Shown: in pieces, positions 13,542 through 26,700 of the stretch
Layout: every line of letters begins with the position of its first letter
Position numbering within the stretch: position 1 is the stretch's first letter
NCBI RefSeq assembly: GCF_937616625.2
Contig: NC_065576.1
Span: forward strand, 34,622,628-34,686,627
From: Mercurialis annua
Taxonomy: Eukaryota; Streptophyta; Magnoliopsida; Malpighiales; Euphorbiaceae
DNA length: 64,000 nt
Direction: 5' to 3'
Translations under genes and position numbers: made by a program
The notes under the pieces: generated by a model
Databases searched by the model: none
What the model was told of the DNA's origin: nothing
The model's input: only the letters and a program-made list of their open reading frames with translations

Positions 13542-14528
13542 GCGCCGAACCTAGAAGAGGAAGATGGCAGAAGCATTGGCCGACTACCAAGAGAAGGAGG
13601 AACCCTCAGCAGCGACAGAGGAAGAGACGAAGCGACAGACACAAAAGGACGAATATCTGGTTTCTTCTTGGGAGGAAGATCATTTTTACTGCTCTGCAAA
13701 CGCTTCCGAGAAATTGTGGCAGGATTGGTAGTCACTGACAAACTCCCAACACGCCCTATCAACGCGAAAGTGAGAAACAACACAAACTAGCACATAAAAA
13801 AATAACGACAAAAGCAAATAAGAACTCACCAACAGCGGGAGAAGCGTCGGGCAAAGAAGCAACAGTAGCGGGCAAAACAAGAAGAGGAGAAAGGGGAGCA
13901 ACACGACGCCACAAATACTCACTAATGAAATCGGTAAACTTCCGGGACCCCTCAACATGAAAGCCCCAATCCGCTGCATCACAGAATTCTCATCCGCTGG
14001 ACCTCATAAGGATCACATGGCTCAGAGCCACTGTCGGATGGGAAATGATGAAGAACTTAGTCTTCCATTGCCTGTGAATTAATCCGGTCAAATCATTAAA
14101 CAACTTCAGATCAGAAAAAATCCCAAAGAAATAAAGGGCAAATCTTTCTTCCGATAAGGAGAGTTCATCCAATAATGCACACGATTGAGAGTAAATTTCT
14201 CATTGTTGAGATGATGAAGCAACTTCAAACAAATAAAGTGGCGAATAGCATTTGGATGCAACTAAGATAACGCGATGTTCCAAGACTGTAGGAACCGGAG
14301 CAGCAACGGGTCCAAAGGAAATCGAACGCCGGACAAGATTTGTTCTCCAAAAATAAAAGAAGGACCAGGAGGTAGACGAGAATTGGCAAACTGGCCATCC
14401 GTCGGAAGAGCCATATGATAGTCATCTGGAATACCGTAATTTTCTCGAAGCAAAACCAAAGATTTTTGAGTTAAAATACAACGCCACTTCTTCAAGGAGG
14501 AAACCGCTTTAGAATAGCTGTCAGTCAT
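13542..14528 (-). pseudogene. Antisense extra ORF, N-terminal part with 'gypsy type transposon' domain
   Basis: It reads from an ATG at 14528. The motif RLPPGPSFIFGEQILSGV, then FPLDPLLLRFL and LHPNAIRH, is the typical core of the plant 'putative gypsy type transposon' domain (Pfam Transposase_28, PF04195). Damage: a TAG between LS and LHPNAIRH (probably from CAG), and a one-base loss near 14148 that shifts the frame before FALYFFGIFSDLKLF. Farther on, the reading frame passes a 74-bp intron (13756-13829) and continues to the E1 insertion point. The domain's biochemical role is unknown. Having its own promoter and intron would make it an independent gene carried antisense inside a retrotransposon. 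Confidence 0.75.
13756..13829 (-). other. Intron in the aORF
   Basis: On the minus strand GTGAGTTCT starts at 13829 and the segment ends TTGATAG at 13756, giving 74 bp of T-rich sequence with GT-AG borders. Removing it joins SPAV and GRVGSLSV in frame (phase 1); read through, the frame hits stops. Splicing is inferred. Confidence 0.65.
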
Positions 14529-14963
14529 GGTCAAAGAAAAGATAGAGCAACAGACGGAGAATAGAGCAAGAAGGAAAAAAAAGGAAACGAAAACAACAAA
14601 GAGAATAAAAAGGGAATGAAAAGACAAATCCGGCAAATTTTAAAAATAAAAGAAAAACGAAACGGCAACAGGACACAAAAGGGTGCAAGACGCATTAAAT
14701 GATACATAGCAGGCTGTTAGTAAGGCGCAGAAAAAGAGAAGAGGAGAAATCAGAAGGGGCGACCTAGCCCAAAAACACCTCTTTCACATTGCAGACATAA
14801 ATATCTATGTGAAACCGGAACGGGAGGGGGTATGAATGATGGATTAATCCCACAAAGTACCAAGATCAGCACAAACCCTACATGGACATAGGAAAACGGG
14901 GAAACCAGCGCGTCAATATATAGATCAACCTCACACCAATACGGAGGGGGGACATATAAACAC
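14529..14963. other. Upstream region of the aORF
   Basis: The minus strand just before the ATG is a T/C-rich leader-like stretch. I see no clear TATA box. No other feature is recognised here. Confidence 0.3.
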
Positions 14964-15227
14964 CTATTCACATGTATAAGCTAAACAAACACTACTAAGA
15001 CATGATTCTGTAAACTCTAACATCACCGCATCTATTACTAATGAGTTTTTATGAAATTTTATATCATTGTAAGAATTGAAAACATCTAAGAATATTGATA
15101 AAAAGTAATCTTCATAATAGTATTTCACCTTTATAATTTTTTCATGATCATCAATATAAATTGCTGGCAAATCCCAATTGATAAATGGCAAGATTTCTTC
15201 ACCATGAATATTAAAAATCTGCTCCAT
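14964..15227 (-). CDS. Small unidentified ORF, 87 codons
   Basis: An open frame begins MEQIFNIHGEEILPFINWDL. I recognise no domain, and the codon use is as AT-rich as the surroundings. It lies between the aORF and a LINE remnant, so it may be part of a decayed element or chance. Confidence 0.15.
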   Translation of the reverse strand: MEQIFNIHGEEILPFINWDLPAIYIDDHEKIIKVKYYYEDYFLSIFLDVFNSYNDIKFHKNSLVIDAVMLEFTESCLSSVCLAYTCE

Positions 15228-15540
15228 AAATTTTTGACTTGTTGTTGTTATATATCTCGCTTGTTTAGGAACGAACGCAGTTTTGATACCACATGACGTA
15301 GCGGATCTAATAAGTAAGTGATAGATATGTAAATCTGTAGATTAAAATATTAATGTAAGAATTACAGCTTTCAAATCCTATTGATTCTAATTAATACTAG
15401 GAATTAGGCATCCAAAACCTATTGATATTAATTAATATTAGAAATTCGGCATCCAAACAATCGTCGATTTACAAATATAGCGAACATGGAAGAAAAAAAA
15501 GAGAAAACACACTTCAATAAAATTTATTAAATCAACAACT
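15228..15540. other. AT-rich spacer with a short duplication
   Basis: CCTATTGAT.TTAATTAATA.TAG..ATT.GGCATCCAAA occurs twice in a row (about 15377-15410 and 15418-15452). I see no gene. Confidence 0.4.
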
Positions 15541-16770
15541 AGATCACCACATTGGGCAATAGGCGGCCTATTGGTCAGTTAAACGTCGTAGATGATTGTA
15601 AGATTAACTTTTTCATTGATGCTCCTTCTGATATTTGGGACCGTGATAAACTTTACACTGCCTTTAATCCTCAAGAGGTAGTAGATACATTGAAAATCTC
15701 CATTAGCAATAGACTTCCTCTAGATAAGATCTTCCGGCTTCTGAATAAAAACGGATTCTATTCGGTCAAATTTGGATATCATAAAGCTTGTGACATTGCT
15801 AACAAAGGAGTTGCTAACCCGCCAGCTGTCTCATATCATAATGGGCTTTGGAAGAAGGTCTTGAGCTGATCCATCAAGCCAAGAATTGGGCATTCCATTT
15901 GGTGTATCTATCATGGTTTTTTACCTTGCAATGCGAATTTAGTGAAGAAGTCTGATCCATTTTGAATTGATGTCCTAGTTGTGGTTCTGAGTCTGAAACG
16001 GACCTCCATGATCTGAAAGATTGTGAAGCAGTAAGGGGCTTATGGCTTCTATCGCCCCTAAGCCTGCAGTTTGACGTTTTTCACGTTATTTTTATGGTCG
16101 ACTGGTTATCAAGTATGTTTTCTCCTCTTAAGGCCGATGCTATCCATGTTTTTTAACTACTTTTGGTTGATATGGAATGATCGCAATAATATCGTGTTTG
16201 GTGACCCTCGGCTGCCTACGCCTTTTCTGTTTCGTTGCATCTCTGATATGCGTGACCAGGCCCCTAATCAATAGGTCTGTTTACCTCTAGCAAATGTTTC
16301 TTCCTTATGGAAGCCTCCTCCACCTTATTCGATCAAGATTAACTCAAACGCAACTGTTGTTGCTCATAAACATATATCTATGGTTAGTGCGGTTTGCAGA
16401 ATTCATTTGAGTTCCATTGTGAAGTGTGGAGTCTCAGTTGTGCATGGAGTTGTGAATGCCGACCTCGCTGAAACCTTTATTGTTTGTTTTGGTCTGTAGT
16501 TTATTGCGGGTCTTCCGAGCGTGCATCTGATTGTGGAATGTAATGCTCTAGCAGTTATTCTTTGCTTGTAGCAACCAAGTCGAGCAATAGACCACATTCA
16601 GCTTATAGCAGAAGACGTTCTTGATTTTGCAAAGGATCGCACTGTCGTCTTCTACAATATAACCAAGTTGTCCATGCTCTTGCTAAATGGGGTGCTTTTA
16701 TCGGTAAAGATTATATTTTTGACGGTGAAATTTCTTTCCCGGTCTATGAGCTTGTAAATTCAATTCTTTA
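15541..16770 (+). pseudogene. LINE (L1-type) ORF2 3' part, decayed
   Basis: The open stretch 15552-15869 has the sequence style seen just before the zinc-binding RT-associated domain (zf-RVT) of plant LINEs, ending NGLWKKV. Beyond it, in broken frames, are HGFLPCNANLVKK (15900s), NYFWLIWNDRNNIVF (16150s) and a weak RNase H-like stretch with several stops (16320-16700). The upstream RT is missing, so the copy is 5' truncated. It is convergent with the minus-strand LINE that ends near 17011. Confidence 0.65.
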
Positions 16771-17010
16771 GCTCAATTAAGCTTTCTTTTCCTCTAAAGA
16801 TATTCTATCTTCTTCTTTTACTTATTTATTTTGTTGGATTTCTACCAATTGCTCTACTATTTTCAAAAGAATGCCAGTGAATTCTTTTCAATTTTGTAGA
16901 TCAAGCAGTCTTCTTTCCGCTTTTTGTTTTTTCTTACCTTAACAAATTGTATATCTAAAATTTGTTTGAATTAAATTTTTTCTTTTATGAAAAGTATTGA
17001 TTTTTTTTGA

Positions 17011-17486
17011 AAACTAACTCGAATTATATTAATTCAAATCCGAAGTAGTTACAGATGTAAGATATTCAGGAAAGTGTGAAAACCAATCCTGATGACCTGA
17101 TAAGGAACGAGCTTTTTGCGCTAATACGTGCGCCACCTAATTCGCAGACCGACTTACAAAAAAAACATAATTACTAAAATGCTTCACTAAGTCGATACAG
17201 TCTTCGATCAGAATATCTGCATGGCACCGAAACAAATTTCTTAAATCTAAAACCCCCTCTTGAACATCCGATTCAAGAACAATGTACTGCCATCCTTAAT
17301 CTAGCTCACAGCTTCTGTAATACCCATGACTTCAGCGATACAAGGGGGAGAGACACCCGGAAGACGAAGACTCCGGGCTTGCACAATACTCCCTAAGCTG
17401 TCCCGAACAACCATACCTATACCAGTAGAATTGTTGTTCCAAAAGCCGACAGCGTCAACATTTAACTTCAACCAGCCAGGCGCCGG
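17011..17486 (-). pseudogene. LINE ORF2 RNase H end (continues at 31204)
   Basis: On the minus strand the sequence begins at 17486 with PGWLKLNVDAVGFW, then GIGMVVRDSLG and IAEVMGITEA, the start of a plant LINE RNase H domain (the Asp in NVDA is the first catalytic acid). A stop follows at about 17300 and the rest is decayed. A T-run near 17002-17010 would be the poly-A tail on the minus strand. The upstream part lies 13.7 kb away at 31204-33105, separated by E3 and the elements nested in it. The frame matches across the GCCGG target duplication. Confidence 0.8.
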
Positions 17487-17844
17487 TGTAATACCCCGTA
17501 AGTTTAGGTGCCGTTTAGTGCAATGTGTCCTGTAGTGAGGGACCAGATTTGCAAGAATATAAAATTTTGTATATTAAATATAAGGATAATATCGAATAGG
17601 GTGTCGATGTTTAAGTATTTGAATAAGTAAAAAGAGCTAGGATGAATGAAATAGGTAGCATGTTAGAAATGAAAAATCTGGAAATTAAAAGACCAAGTTG
17701 TGAAGCCTACTTCACAAGCAAGGAAGGACCTCGGTTAATAATAATTTTAACTCAAAAATAATTGATATATGTAGATGATGTTGTATAGATTAATTTTGGA
17801 TAAATTAATGATAGGATTCTTAAGTCGGATTGAAAGTTGTCGAA

Positions 17845-19079
17845 TGTCACGACCCAATTTCATGGATCGAGACCGGCGCTAGGGTATGGGTATGGTCGTA
17901 CAAAAACCCGTAGCAAGACTCGCGGAAAACCTTATATTCAATATAACCTGCAAGAAAACCAATGTTCGGGGGCAACCGAGACTTCAGCCTAAGTCTAACA
18001 ACCACGTTTAACATATGTTCGATCCTTAAATAGTTATCTCAAATCATTCGATATGATTATTGTTAACAAACAACCTTTCGATCTTTAAAAGAGGATTTCC
18101 AAATTTTAGTTTGAAATCAAAACATAATTTTATCTCAAAGGTTTTATCCAATTGATTCATTAAATCATTTAAATGACCTAACCAAACCACCTAAGTATTA
18201 TTAGGCATCTAACAACCTAAGATCAAACTTGAAAACATTTTCAGATTTTTAAACAACAACCAAAAACAGTTTTATAACCCAAAATCTTTAGCAATTCGAT
18301 AGGTCTATCAATTGTAACATCAAACCACCCAAAGTACAAATGAATTACAAGAGACTAATATAACATCGAATTAAGATTTCCAGAATTTATAATTTAAAGC
18401 AACACATAAAATACAATCAAGCCACCCAAAGTATTGAATCAACATATCAACTAGCAAAAACTACAAATCATAATAAGGGTTTAGAGCCACTAACCTTTTG
18501 AAATAGATTAAGGACAACAATTAAGAGAAACTCAGAAAATATAGATCCAAAATCAGCCAACAATCAATCCATACGATTGCTAATTAATTTATAATTGATA
18601 GGAATGATAAATAATGGATTAAACCATAAGGAGAGGATTATAAATACATACAATCGATAAAAATAGGCTTAGGAATGATAGAGAATGACTAAGAGAAGTG
18701 CTACTGCCGTTTTAGGGTTTTAGAGAAAGTGTAAAATCAGATTAGGTCGAATTAGGTGAGTTTAAATAGAAAATCAGCGAACTGAACAGTGCACGCGTCG
18801 CGCCCGCTACACCTATATTGCGCCCGCGATACATGAATCGCGCCCGCGATTCATGCATGTCGCGCCCGTGAAAAGCTACTGCCTCCGATGAAAATTTGAG
18901 ATTTTGAAGTTAAAATCGAAAACGTTCCAAACCCCGAGACTACTTCTAATATATCTTAAAACACATTCTAAAAGGTTTGGAACCATCGAAACGCGAATCT
19001 AAGTGGTCGAACCACTCAAACGAACCCAAGGTACCGTTTAGGCTTAACGGAACAAGTTAGAAAACTGCGGGGTGTTACA
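17845..19079 (-). mobile_element. E2: solo LTR nested in E3
   Basis: 1235 bp with target duplication TCGAA on both sides (17840-17844 and 19080-19084). On the minus strand it starts TGTAACACCCC and ends GTGACA. Its last ~90 bp are almost identical to the E1 LTR end, while the middle is only weakly related. It is a relative of E1 with a shorter LTR. Confidence 0.9.
18797..18870. repeat. Array of CGCGCCCG palindromic units in E2 U3
   Basis: Four CGCGCCCG-like cores spaced about 20 bp apart. The best one (18833-18854) has perfect 10-bp arms ATGAATCGCG / CGCGATTCAT around CC. They lie about 210-280 bp inside the LTR start in element orientation, close to where E1 has its palindromes. Confidence 0.85.
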
Positions 19080-20415
19080 TCGAAGGTCAAAGTTGAATGA
19101 AAAATAAGAAAGTTAGAAACTGTTTTAACTTATTTAAAGAGGCAACTTTGAAAATCATTACGGAATATCGAGACATCGAAACTAGTTGAAGTCTTCACGG
19201 AAATTGTTGATATGATTGTGAAGTATAGGAATATCAAATTTGTTTCGGAGCAGAGCTTTTTTACGGATACTATTTTGAGGTCTAAATAGCAGCCCTTAGA
19301 GGACTGCTTTAGCTGTTTTGAAAATCAGTCTTAGGGAACCAACTTCCGACTTAGTTTCCGACACTTTCGAGCGCTATTTTCAAACTAAGGTAAACTAATA
19401 TTGTAGGCGACATGCCAAACTGTAGGAATGACATTTTTATTTAGAGTTTGGACCACTCTAAGTAATAATTTTAATAGCTCAAAATTGGTCGAAAAACATG
19501 AAATAAATAGGACGCTTTAAGAAGCTAACTTTGATAAACAATTTGGAGAACTTAGAGATGTCAAATGAAGTTCGAGTCTAAAGGAAAGTCGTAGAGGATA
19601 TTGCGGACTATGAAAATGTCTAATTTGTTTTGAGTTCGAGCTATTTTAATTAAGCGGTTTTGATAACCAAAGTCGGCTAGAAACCTAATTTTAGATTAAT
19701 TAATTATAGCTAGAATTCCATTAATTCACCTTACTATCAAATTTGCATAGACTCGATAAGACGGCTACCAACGGGATCCGAAACGTAAACAACATGACAT
19801 CGTTTGCTAATTATCGAAGGCTATGGTTAGCAAGTAGTGAGTATACACTACTCTTGCGTATTATACGCTATATTTATTTTATGCTATACTACACGTTAGT
19901 ATTAAAATGCATCGCATGATATATTATTTTCCCGATATATATTTGAGTTTTGTATATCGAATTACCAATTATATTGCATTGTGAAAACTAATATTTGATT
20001 CGTGGGAAACGAGATACCTATTGGGCGTCAATAGGCTGTGTGATCACTAGTGCCCGGGCAAGTCATAGAATTAGTCTCGATATCTTTGAAGAGTACTCTT
20101 ATCTTTTGTTTAGATATGAGGTCAACTTGATGGAAATATCCCGCAGCCTGTATCTACTGAGTCACCATTGTTGAACTATCCCGAGACTCATATCGATCGA
20201 TCGTTTCGATATAAGAAATGGTACCGGTGTAACTCGGTTGAACTATCCCGGACGGTACCACTTGGTAAGGTTAAACTCGGTTGAACTATCCCGGCACCTT
20301 ACCAAAAGAATTTGAGAAATCGTATTTGGTCGTTCTGATTAGGAATTCTACCCTACTCCAGGTTGGTTTGGGATTAGGGTTTAGATCGGATGAAATGCTT
20401 GAACTATAATATATG

Positions 20416-20418
<3 letters not shown>

Positions 20419-20466
<48 letters not shown>
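20419..20466. repeat. (AT)n microsatellite
   Basis: About 24 uninterrupted AT dinucleotides inside E3. Confidence 0.95.
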
Positions 20467-20469
<3 letters not shown>

Positions 20470-22462
20470 CTCGCTCAGCATTGTCTGACCTCGTTGATGT
20501 TTTCTCCTTTCGGGTGGTTAGTGTCGGATCAAACAGTCAATCTCCTTTGTGCCGAAAGTCCTTGACTTGCACAAAGTATGAATTCCCTTACCGCTGCAGT
20601 AGTATACGAATGACGAATCGTGGCCTAGAATAGTAAGATCTTGTGTGTGTGGTGTACATGTCTACTTAGGCATCGTTGTGTGATTGTTGAATGTTGTTCA
20701 TGTTAACTGCTTTTAAATAGATCGATAAATAGGGCTAGTACGTACAAGTTACGGAAGTGAAACTGTAATACCCCGATATTTGGGTAATTTACCGATATTT
20801 GGGTATTTTAAAAATAAGCGGCGTCTCATTTTAATAATTTAAAATGAGAAAAATAAGAAATTAAGTGGAATAATTAAATAAAGGAGGACCCGAGTAGGTC
20901 GACATTGAAATTTTAATAAGAAAATTTCAATAATAATATTGCATAAAGGAAATGAAATTGGGTTAAAAAGATAAATAAAAAAATGGCTAAAAGTACACAT
21001 TAACCCAAAATTTGAAAATAAACTTTTAATTTCCAGAAAATAGAAATTTAATAGATTATTAACGGGAATTAGTATTTATAAGAATAATATCGATATAATG
21101 ATTATCGATAGTTATTAAATTGAAAATTGGACGAAAAAGTGAAAAAAGTGCAAGTTAGCTCAAAAATTGAATTTGAGCGTTTTTGGTTAAAATTGCCAAC
21201 ATAAAATATCAAAAATAGAATTATGAGATAATAGAGTGATATTATTTATTTGGACAATAAATAATATAAAATTTATCGAGGTGTAAAAATCGAGTATTTA
21301 ATCGATGAAATCGGACAAGTTTTAAGCTAGAAATCGAAATGGTTTGAGGTTATTTCTTTAAGGACTAAAGGAGGCTTTTTGCCTTAATAATAAATAGTTA
21401 ATGAATTAAGTTTTAACTCAGCTCAAACACAATTCTCAGCTGAAGTGAGAAATTCCCGTATGCTCCTCATCATCCCCAAATTCAAAAATTCCAAAACTTC
21501 AAATGGCCATATCCTTTTCGTTTCTCAACGGAATTGGACGATTCTTGCGATCATGGAACGAGGGAAACGAGCTCTACACATCTACCACAAAAATTAAGGT
21601 AAAAATCATCACCTCTTAGTTAGGTTTGCTCTTGTGAATTTGGGTTTTATTAAAATTAATGATGATGATGTATTCAATCATAGAAATGGTGCTTCTAATG
21701 GTTAATTAGTTGGTTTAAGTTAAGTTTAATGATTGAATTGGTGAGATGTGAGAATTGTGATGTTGTGTGCAGTAAGGGTTTGAGCTTCATTTGGTATTTT
21801 GATTAATAATGGTGATGGTGATGATGATGATTTGAGGCTTAAAAATGGAGTTTATCTGTTGCACTGATCGGTTTTGATAGGTTAATTGATACTTGTTGGT
21901 GTGCCATGAGTAGCCCCTCCCCTTATCAAAACAGGGGGGGCAGCAAAGGAGGAAGGGGTTGAAGTCACCCCATCCCAGAGGTCTAGTAACGATTGATTTT
22001 GACGAAAATGCCAAGCTACGCGAACTAGTTTCGACTTGGATGTAAAATTAGTTTTGAAAACAAACTTTGAGTTAAGGTTTTATCAAATGTATATGGATGT
22101 ATATGAAATGTATAGGGCCGTCTTTAAACAAATAAACGCTAAGGAATCGAGTTAAGAGTTAAGCGTTTTAAGTAAACGATAAATTGACGCAAAGTGCGAT
22201 ATTGACATAAAAAGGGTTATATGTCGTGTTAAGCGTATAAGTTGGTTATGAATGATATAACCATTAATAATGTGTTTAATAAAGGTTTTAAAAGTGAAAT
22301 TTGGATTATAGATATTACTTATAAGTTTATTAGATTTAAACATATTTGAAATGTGATTGTGTAATAGGTATCGACAAGTTATGAATTTGATGATTTTGGC
22401 TAAGGGGTTCGGCCAAGACATGAAAATCATAAAAAATTGGATCGTACTTGAACGCATAGCAA

Positions 22463-22590
22463 ATGTTTATTGTTTGGATTGTTTTGGATTGTATTGCTTG
22501 GATTAAATTGGTTTGGATTAGATTGTTTTGGATTGTATTATTTGGCTTGGATTGTTTGTATTGGCTTGATTTGATTGGATTGGTTTGTGT
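22463..22590 (+). repeat. TTGGATTG-type low-complexity repeat
   Basis: A degenerate run of TTGGATTG and TTTGGATT units inside E4. Confidence 0.7.
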
Positions 22591-22872
22591 CGTTTGTATA
22601 CAACTTATTTGTATTGCTTTGAATATGCAACTTGTGATTTGTATATGGTCCGAATTAGAAATGTGATATGCCTTTTTGGCTATTGGATAGTCATTTGATT
22701 TGGTTAATGATGCATTATTAAAGTGTTTGTTGTTGAAGTTGTTTTGAGATATGGTTTTATGGCCAAATGGTTATTTAGTTCTGCTTAAATGGTTTGAGAT
22801 TTATGTTGGTGATAGGCCACTCGGTAATGATGTATGTGAGAGGTGTTGAGTTGTGATATGCACCCACGGTGC

Positions 22873-23778
22873 TTCGCACAGAGCCGAAATTCACTTCCGG
22901 GCCGCTCCGACGTGCTCCATCACGCATAAAACTTTTTCTCCAATAAAATCCAAGTCTTAGCTTTCCGAAAACATCAAAAAACGATATTAGAAACGCGATT
23001 ACGATTCATTCAATTTTTTAAAAAACGAAACAGTTCTTATTCACTAATTCACGAATCAAAAACGTCGAGCTTACCTTGTTTCGAAGCTCAATGATGGTAG
23101 AGGATTTAATTCCGAATAAATCAATATAAAGAACGTGCGATTTGGACGAGAAACGGCGAAACAGGCGGCGGATCGAAATCGATCGCAGTTTTTTCCTTCT
23201 CTCATACGTTTCTCACTTCTGGAGCCTTCTTTTTCTTCTTTCATTTCTTATTCATATGATCATATATATTGATTAAAAGGTAATTTTGGTCCCTCATCTC
23301 TTAAACTTAAACCATTTCTCTATTAAACTTTCTATTTTAACCAAACGGTTAATTATCCGCTTTAACTCGATTACTTACGTATTATTTATCTCTAAATAAA
23401 TAATACTAACCAAAAATTATTATTTTCCGTCACTAATCTTCTAATTGCTATCCTCGAGGCTCAATTGGCTAATTTACACTTTTGTCCTTGAACTTTTCAA
23501 AAGTTGCAATTTAGCCCAAAATGTATCCGCGTCCAAATTTTAAACAGTCCCTGATTGACTTGAAACTTTTACTATAGATACTTTAAAATATTTCGCGGAC
23601 TTTGGTGAAATAATTATCAACTCAGGATTTATAATTTATTTTATATGAATTTTTTCAGCTATTTCCTTAAATCCTGTTAAATAGCTTAGTATAAATTATT
23701 CTGAATTTCCTAATATATTAAATTAAATCTATCTTGATTTAATTTGTGTGGCACGATAAAAATATTCGGGGTATTACA
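22873..23778 (-). repeat. E5 3' LTR, truncated
   Basis: It aligns with 29116-30032 (CGGGCCGCTCC, AACGTGCGATTTGGACGAGA, AATTATCCGCTTTAACTC). The homology stops at TTCGCACAGA, inside the fifth hairpin of the array in the complete LTR. One 14-bp indel lies near the outer end. Confidence 0.85.
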
Positions 23779-23791
23779 TTCTTCCCCCCTT
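23779..23791 (-). other. E5 polypurine tract
   Basis: AAGGGGGGAAGAA on the minus strand sits directly before TGTAATACCCC. The stretch upstream (ATTCGAGGACGAATTTTTAT) is the usual context in Tekay/Del-type elements. Confidence 0.88.
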
Positions 23792-26700
23792 ATAAAAATT
23801 CGTCCTCGAATTTTCATATTACTTCTTGACTTATCTTAACCCCCTTAATATCTTGAACTTTGTAGGGATACCGTGTTCATCTTACGACACTTGTCAGCGC
23901 ATTGAATCGTCATTTCAATTTATGTACTTCTTGTACATTGACGTTAGTTATCATTGACAACCTTCATGTTGTTATCTTCTTTTGTTGTAATTTCGGTCGT
24001 CTCCTTATGTACTATGATTCCTTACCTTTGATCTCTTCTTCTTATTCTATAACACAATCCTTGTGTTTGTCCTTTGTAATTAAACTCTTAGTTTAATACT
24101 GATATTCAATGATAGTTCGTTCTAGCGATATTTTATTACTAGAGACGATAATCCTTGTTACTATGCTTCCTCATTCGATATCGGATGATGTAGACAATTC
24201 ATGCGCTCGTACCTCTTAATCTTCTTTATAACGATATTAGTCGAATTCACATGCACCTACGATTTTTCGTTCGTGATTCTTTTCCTTCGTCAATACTTTT
24301 AGTCCTATAATCGTTTTCCTTGTTGAGTAATGCGGGTACTCGATTAATTCGCGCCTCACTACTTATGTAGTCTCATTCTTATTACTGTTGTCACCTTATA
24401 ATTCTTGTTGTCGTGATGTTGGAAACTTAATCCCACTATCTACTGTTCTTTTATGTCTTGTCATTTCTCTTATTGTATGAAAATTCTTTCGCTATCGTCG
24501 CATATCATAGTTATCTATGAGGTAAATCCTCATGACGTATCCTTATGAAGTCTTTGCTTATTTTCCTTATAGGGCTTATTTGACTTTCTTCTTGCGTCTA
24601 TACATCTACTATATTTCTCTTCATCACATCTTATACATCGTGTACTTCTTCTTTTAATATCTACAACATTGATCATTAACAGAGGGTTGTGACCTTCTTC
24701 GTCTGAATTTCCCGATGTAGTATGTTCTCAATTGTATACGTATCGCCTTGTCGTATTTGTATTGTCATCATGGCCGTCTGTAAAGCCGATCATATGCTAG
24801 TATCATCTCTATCGTATCTCGCATTTCTGATATTTCTTGTTTCAGCACTCTGAACGTCGATCATTGATTAAATAACGGTCGCAGTCTATTTCTCCTGAAT
24901 TTTTGACATAGTGCGTTCTCGATTACTCACATATCGTCCTTTCGTATCCTTACTGACATCTTAACTGTCAGTGGATCCGATCCTATGTCTCTGTCATCTT
25001 TACCCCTCTTTGTTTCTATGTATTCATGACTATATAGAATTCAATTCTTCTGATCCTCTCGTCATCGTTACATGTCACTTTCTCTTTTCCTTTCTTTGCT
25101 TCCTCTTATTGAGTTATTTGCGACATACGTAGGTTATTCGTACTTTCTCAATATTAATTGCCTTAACTGACTTCTTTATATCCTTTATCGTCATTAGATC
25201 CTTATACCTTCTTCAACATGAATATTTTCTTGTAGGTATCTTTACTCTTGTCTGTTATCTTCTTATCTTCTGTTTCGGTCTAACCGACACCACTTTCTTT
25301 AGTATGGTTCAATTCTCACATTAGGTCTCTTATTCATATCTTTTCATGTATCTCGATGCACGAACTTTAATCACATACCAAGTATATTCGATGCTATATA
25401 GCGCGTCTTAATCCGCCACATAACGTATTTACGTTCTTCCTTCGAAGGTCATTACTAATCATCCATAACGATCGCCTTATACTTTAACTCTTTGTTAGTC
25501 GAATTTGAAATCTAAGGTTCAACACTTCATTATCATCCATTACATGTATACCTTTCGCGCTTTACTTACTCCATTTCACAATTGGAAGCTTGAGGTGGAA
25601 GTTTCAACTCTTAATCCACTTATTGCAGTACTTGTCATTTATCTCTCGATCTTTCAATTATTCACTTTCATGCGGGGCTGACGTTAGCTATACTTAGTTG
25701 GCCAAGTCTCATACTGTAAACTTCTCAATCCCATATGGAACTGGCATTAACTGTACTTGGTGGATCCAATTTCGTACTCTGTATCTCATATTCTCGTCGC
25801 ACGTCTTCTTGGCCATCGCTTTTTGGTCTTTTCACTTTCATCGTATCTTCTGGTCTAATTACCCTCATCTTTCTCAATTATCCTTAATCGGAGCTAACGG
25901 TAGAAAGAATTGCTCAAGTCGGGTCACAAACTTAATTCATATTATTGGCATATAATTCCTTATATCAGTTACTTCCGCTGCTAACTGATTCATATTGACG
26001 TTGGGTTGTTGCGGCACTCCCGGTGCCTATACATTCCCACTTTGTCTTGCTAGGTTCCCATTGACCTTCATCTTGTTCCTGGCCTCTATTGGCCAAATGA
26101 ACTGAGTTGTGTTCGCTTTCGTTACTTCGATCTTCTTCTAGCGCCTCATACACTAGTTGTGCAACAGCACGCATTTGAGCAGTTCTTTGTTCCTAGTATG
26201 GCGAGTATATAAAGGAATCCTGATGAATTCCTTAAAATATAACACCTGCTAGTCATCACAAATAACCACTATCCACGTAAATTTGACCTTAGGAACGTCT
26301 CCTTCCTTTAGGCCTTCTATGATTTCGTCTTGTATTACAAATCTTCTGAGTGTTCTTACTCATTGTAGACTTAACAAATCATCAAAACATATACTCGTTT
26401 TGTATGTGTTCTACGCATATTACTATCGTGGTTATAAGCATCTATGTTGACCGAGTTCAAAAAAATATGTGTCTCCAAGATTTTCCTTGGTTACGCATTG
26501 TATCTTAAGTCCTGCGAGCATTCCGCTCACATAGACTTAACCAAACATTAAGAATATCTAAGCATAACATACATGTTCTATTCATTGTTAATCGGATATG
26601 CATTACTATCCGAACACATATATTATTCTAATTTTATACTAGTCTGTCCAATCAAAGCTAAGTTCATTAATTAGAAGCACAAATCCTATGTTCTCGCGAC

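Noticed and set aside
13461..13790. Plus-strand open frames over 13461-13790
   Set aside because: They are the reverse complement of the aORF exon and intron; the minus strand gives the recognisable protein.
22862..22872. Left target duplication of E5
   Set aside because: CCACGG before the break resembles ACCGG on the right (30033-30037) but does not match, and the LTR end is missing.
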